DNA of 64,000 nt from Ignelater luminosus (Eukaryota; Arthropoda; Insecta; Coleoptera; Elateridae): NCBI GenBank assembly GCA_011009095.1, contig VTPC01090616.1, positions 241,981 through 305,980 on the forward strand. The letters run 5' to 3'. How positions within the stretch are numbered: the first letter of the stretch is position 1; the number at the start of each line of letters is the position of its first letter. The notes below the pieces were generated by a model that saw only the letters and a list, made by a program, of their open reading frames with translations, did no database searches and was not told the DNA's origin. Made by a program: the position numbers and the translations under genes. Positions 59,943 through 64,000 of this stretch are shown here, piece after piece.

Positions 59943-62888
59943 TATTGTTTGTTACATATACAGAGTGTCCTAAAATAACACCGACAACGCTTAACCACAA
60001 CAAATAACGATTCATCGAAAAAAGTTGGGTAAAAAGTTTCTCGTTTTTGAGTTATAACTTATAAGCTGTCAAAGTCAACACAATCTTTTTCTTAATTTTT
60101 TAACTGCGTCTCACTGTATCTATCGATCGTAATGAAATTTGGTATGTTGGCTTGTGGAGTTAAGACGATCTTTTTCTTGAAATATCGATGAAATTAATAA
60201 TTTGGAACACAGAGTTTTACACGTACACCTCTTTTTGAAGGCCTTGAACTGCTTCTATAAGCAAAAATTAAAAATCTGAGAACTATTAGTTAAAAGTTCA
60301 CATCTTCTACAAGTAAATCCATCTCTTGCGATTTTTTCGTAAACTTACCCGTTTTCAAGAAAATTAAGCTTTTTTGAATACTTGAAAAATCGTTACTAAT
60401 CTCGTCGCGGGTAAAGTAAATCTCAGCCCTCAGTCTATCACTACTAAACAGATCTAATGATAAAGAAACGATATTCAACTTAACTTTTAAATTCATGAGA
60501 AACATAAAATTCCTTGCTTTTTCCAAGGCCTTAGAAAGAAATAAGTTGTACAGGTTTACATTTCTGGAAAAACAAAAAACCCAGTAAAAAAACAGGACAC
60601 AATACAGTAAATAATAATGCGTCATGTGTAAGCAAATCATTCCCTCTATTTGCGTTTGTTGGGACTTTGCTGACGTCAAGCTCCATCCAATGCATCGGCC
60701 GTACCTACACGTTCTCTACTATGAAAAATATAGTTTGTAATGAATAAGAGAGAGATAGATAGTATCTCCACAACAGCGGGGCGGAAAAAGGTTTGGAACC
60801 AAAATCGCTCACCATTCTAGATCTCTTTAAATTATCATTCTGGGGTACTCAGTGAACATTTTAGTCCAAAATTTAAAAAATCTCAGGAGCTATTTAGATT
60901 TATTTTAATATTTTGTTGTTTCTATCAGCAAGATTATTGCTGTTTTGTTTTTAGTTCACTTAACTCATGTTAAAAACCTGTTTTCTTTCCGAAATAAGCA
61001 CTAAAACCATTGAAATGCATATTATTTAAGTGGCTAACGCGATTTAAATTCATCACTGAAAACGATACATTTTGTACAACTTTCTATCTAGTAAGCCGAT
61101 TTGAATTTTGTTTTCAGCAAAAGTTTGCCAATTGTATTTGCTTTCCAACAATGATTTAAGATTTTGAGGTATGTGTGCTGGAGCGAACACAGCGACGTAT
61201 GTGATTGAGTAACTTGTGCATTTTAGTGTTCCCCTTTTATAAATTAACTAACGGGTCTTTTCTTATTTGATTATCTTTATTTGTTTACGAGATATTAAAG
61301 GTAGATCGTCTTAAAGTAAATATACTGTATAAAACATGAGTGTAAAACATCTTGTAAAAGAGTTAGGCGCTAAAATCAAAGGCATTAAAAAAGATTTTGC
61401 GGCAGAAGTCTTATAACTTAAAAGATCAGTTTAGCGACTCGGAAACGGAATACAGCGTCAGTTCTGGGAACACTACCCAAGAAAGAAGGACTAGGAATTA
61501 TTTATAGAATTCATATTAATTCTGATTTTTAGTTTTAGTTTTTTAGAGTTAAAAATGTAGGTCAGTGATTATTGTTTTGTATTTGTATTTTAGAAATCTG
61601 GTTATACGATAATATGCACAAAAAGAAGAATATGTTAGAACACTGATTTTAATCTCATAATCTATAAATAGTTAGTTGCTTACGTAACAAGTTGAGGAAG
61701 TGATACTTTACAGGACGAGCCGCCGAGCGAGTCCTGTGAAGACATTTTCCTGAATACGTACAAAATTTCTTCTGCCACAGCATATTTAAAAAAATAAAGG
61801 TCTAAAATAGAAAAATCGAAAAAAAACCAAAATTTGATGGAAATACCGTGTTGCCTCGGCTTTGTTGTTTTGTTCTTGATAAGATTAGCCAGGGAAGAAT
61901 TAGTCCCACCCGCAGTTCGCCACATGTAATAAAGAAATTAAACACAAAACTGCGTAATATAGTAGATACCTAAGTGTAACAAGCATGAAAAGAATTTCAT
62001 TCCAATATCTCACCTTGTTCTTGAAATATTGGAAAAACAAGAAATTCTAAATAAAACTTTGACATCCTGTATCTTGAAAACGGTGCGTTTCCGGAAAAAT
62101 ATTTGTCTGAATTCTTTTACTTATTTTGATTAATACTACACGTCCTTTAGAGTTTTCAATACTATTTTTTAACACTCTGTTTATAACCAAGTTTAGTAAG
62201 AATTTTTTCTACTCCAAAATACTTGGCGACTGGCCTAACCTACTAGCTTACATGTTTCTGTAATCTATAACTCCATCAGTAATGGAGATTTTGGAGAAGG
62301 ATGTATTATATTTCAACACCTTGTATTACAAAAATAATTTTTAAGTTTTTTAATTATAGAATTAATCCCTCTGAATATCACCGCGAAATTATATTTAAAG
62401 TGCATAACGATGGCTTAATTATAATAGGGGAGACTGAAAATGTTTCAACCTCCTAGGATATCTTATACCACATGATTTTTAAAGAAAATAAAATTTTTTC
62501 AAATTTTTTTGAAAACTAGTTATCTAGTGCTTCTTATAACTAATCTCAACCGGGGCGACTCAAAACTATAGGGCGACTTGAAACAGAACCATCAATCTCA
62601 TTTAATATTGGAATTGCCATGTAGTGAAAATAGTAACTCAAAGAAATTGATGAAAACAAGGAATTTTAGCTAATATTTAGTGTTATGAGTAAATTTGCTG
62701 TGCCCAAGTTGTAGAAAAAGTTTTATGAACACTGCGAAACGCGATTTTTGCTAGTACCAACTAAATCTGTTTGTACTATGTTGCAAGAAGAAGTGGTAAG
62801 TGAAATTGTCTGTATATTTTGATAAAATATATTACCAACCTAATCTTATGTTAGATTGACTAGAGGTTTCTGCATATATTTTTATATA

Positions 62889-63490
62889 GAGGGTGTCCCG
62901 TAAATGCCAATAAAGCTTTAGGTAGCAGCCTTCTCCAACCTCTTGAGATGCCAAAATTGAGAACACGAATGTTCCAACGTACTTAGTCATACTTTGTCAC
63001 ACGAACAAAAAAAAAAATAAACTTGGCAAACTTACAACTTACAAAATTATTCAAATACAGGAACCAAAGTATTGCAAGAAACCAAAGTTTATTCCAGTGA
63101 TAATGGACCATAAAATTGCCAAAACTTGAAAGAATCGCTGGCAACTAATTTCATCGGATTTATCAGTACACTCAAGACTTGCATGTTTGTCATATCTATT
63201 TTTTGGTAAGAATTCAATTTCTAACGGCATCTTCAAAAAGAGAAATCTAACAGTACTGTGCTTTATCAAGGGTAACTGTTGTTTCAACAGATTCATTTGT
63301 TGAATTGGTAATGGCTTTATTTGGATTCGATTCTTTGGTTTCTGTTTATTTAGTGTTAAAGATCTTAACTTCTGACCACTTGTACAAGAAAACTAAGCCG
63401 AGGAGAGATTTTCTTTTTGCAGATTTGCAATAAGCACTCATAGAAGAAGATGTTTACCTAAAGCTTTATTGCCATTTACGGGACACCCTG
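62889..63490. mobile_element. Complete MITE, CAGGGTGTCCCG family
   Basis: The left end GAGGGTGTCCCGTAAATGCC and right end GGCATTTACGGGACACCCTG-type inverse sit inside TA dinucleotides. It is 602 bp with terminal repeats of about 40 bp. A second, truncated copy in reverse orientation is at 41644-42095. No transposase. Confidence 0.82.
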
Positions 63491-64000
63491 TATAATATTT
63501 TAAGATTGTTGGTGGGGTTACTCGAAACATGGTCAAGAATTCCCAAAATTTAAATAAAGCTTTTTTTCGTCCCTGAATTCTTTGTGTTGTAACAGTTGGT
63601 AAGTGCCAGAACTTAATTGTCACGACTGATAAGTGATGATGGTATGAAACTAAAACGTCACACTGACGTCACTGTTTCTACCGTTTTATTTTAATGTGTT
63701 ACAAAGTGAACATGATCAGGTGCACTGGAGCATATTCAGCATAATATTCAGCTTGTTTTGTTGTGGTTAGGCATATATTGCTGTTGCGATAAAATGTGAT
63801 CAGAAAAAGAGAAAAACAAATAATACTACAACAACTATAGTAAGTTGTGAACAGTCGTGAGAAAAAGCTTACAGTACCAGTCAAGAGACTGTAGATATTG
63901 ATAATGAAGTTAGTAATCTTTAGTGAACTTACAGAAAAGGCAATTTATTGTAGTTAAGTAATCAGTAGAATAAAAAGCTTCACAATCTCAGAAGTCTGCT

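Larger units (their letters stand above)
55660..64000. other. 8.3-kb gene-free tail of the window
   Basis: No host exon recognised on either strand. It holds transposon ends at about 57290, a TIR element (58581-59942), a TACAGAGTGTCCTAAAATAA end at about 59955 that shares text with 2653-2690, and a complete MITE (62889-63490). Short frames (e.g. 60290-60679 and 61680-61925 on minus) lack recognisable motifs. Confidence 0.5.

Noticed and set aside
60290-60679. Minus-strand frame of 129 residues
   Set aside because: Residue composition is that of AT-rich random sequence. No domain, no partner exon.
1-64000. CRISPR arrays, bacterial operons, tRNA or rRNA genes
   Set aside because: No short regular direct repeats with unique spacers, no Shine-Dalgarno gene strings and no tRNA signature noticed by eye. 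A covariance-model scan would be needed to exclude a tRNA fully.

Overview
This is eukaryotic nuclear DNA from an insect, AT-rich outside one retrotransposon. The evidence is small GT-AG introns, insect-type housekeeping proteins, and many Tc1/mariner, hAT and jockey-type mobile elements. A beetle or other large-genome holometabolan is plausible, but the sequence does not settle the order. Coding regions were rebuilt by hand from splice sites and protein family resemblance. Each complete reconstructed CDS closes in frame.

Host genes from left to right: the 5' part of a JAZF1-like zinc-finger gene (minus, 6675-7014), head to head with mitochondrial ATP synthase subunit c (plus, 7780-9048), which has two interchangeable terminal exons; ribosomal protein L15 (plus, 23780-24836) with two C/D snoRNAs in its introns, followed by a second, non-coding transcription-unit-like stretch with the same two snoRNAs; eIF4B (plus, 29680-43876, ten coding exons, one 10.7-kb intron full of transposon fossils); a p24/TMED7-type cargo receptor (plus, 47195-47961); YIPF5/Yip1 (minus, 52313-53195); and the SKI-complex WD-repeat protein WDR61/SKIC8 (plus, 54279-55640). 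RpL15, the snoRNAs and eIF4B serve translation. TMED7 and YIPF5 both act in ER-Golgi traffic. They are independent genes, not operons.

Most of the rest is mobile DNA. The main items are a Tc1/mariner-type element with about 260-bp inverted repeats and an internally deleted transposase (4403-6216), a GC-rich jockey-like LINE (about 15060-20250), a MITE present once empty (21963-22370) and once with a mariner inside it (44716-46353), a hAT-like element (27425-28598), a Mutator-like transposase fossil split by a long-TIR MITE (38.5-41.1 kb), and many short elements whose ends read TACAGGGTGT. A 150-bp tandem repeat lies at 12.6-13.6 kb. An old integrase fossil lies near the left edge. The last 8 kb holds no gene I can recognise.
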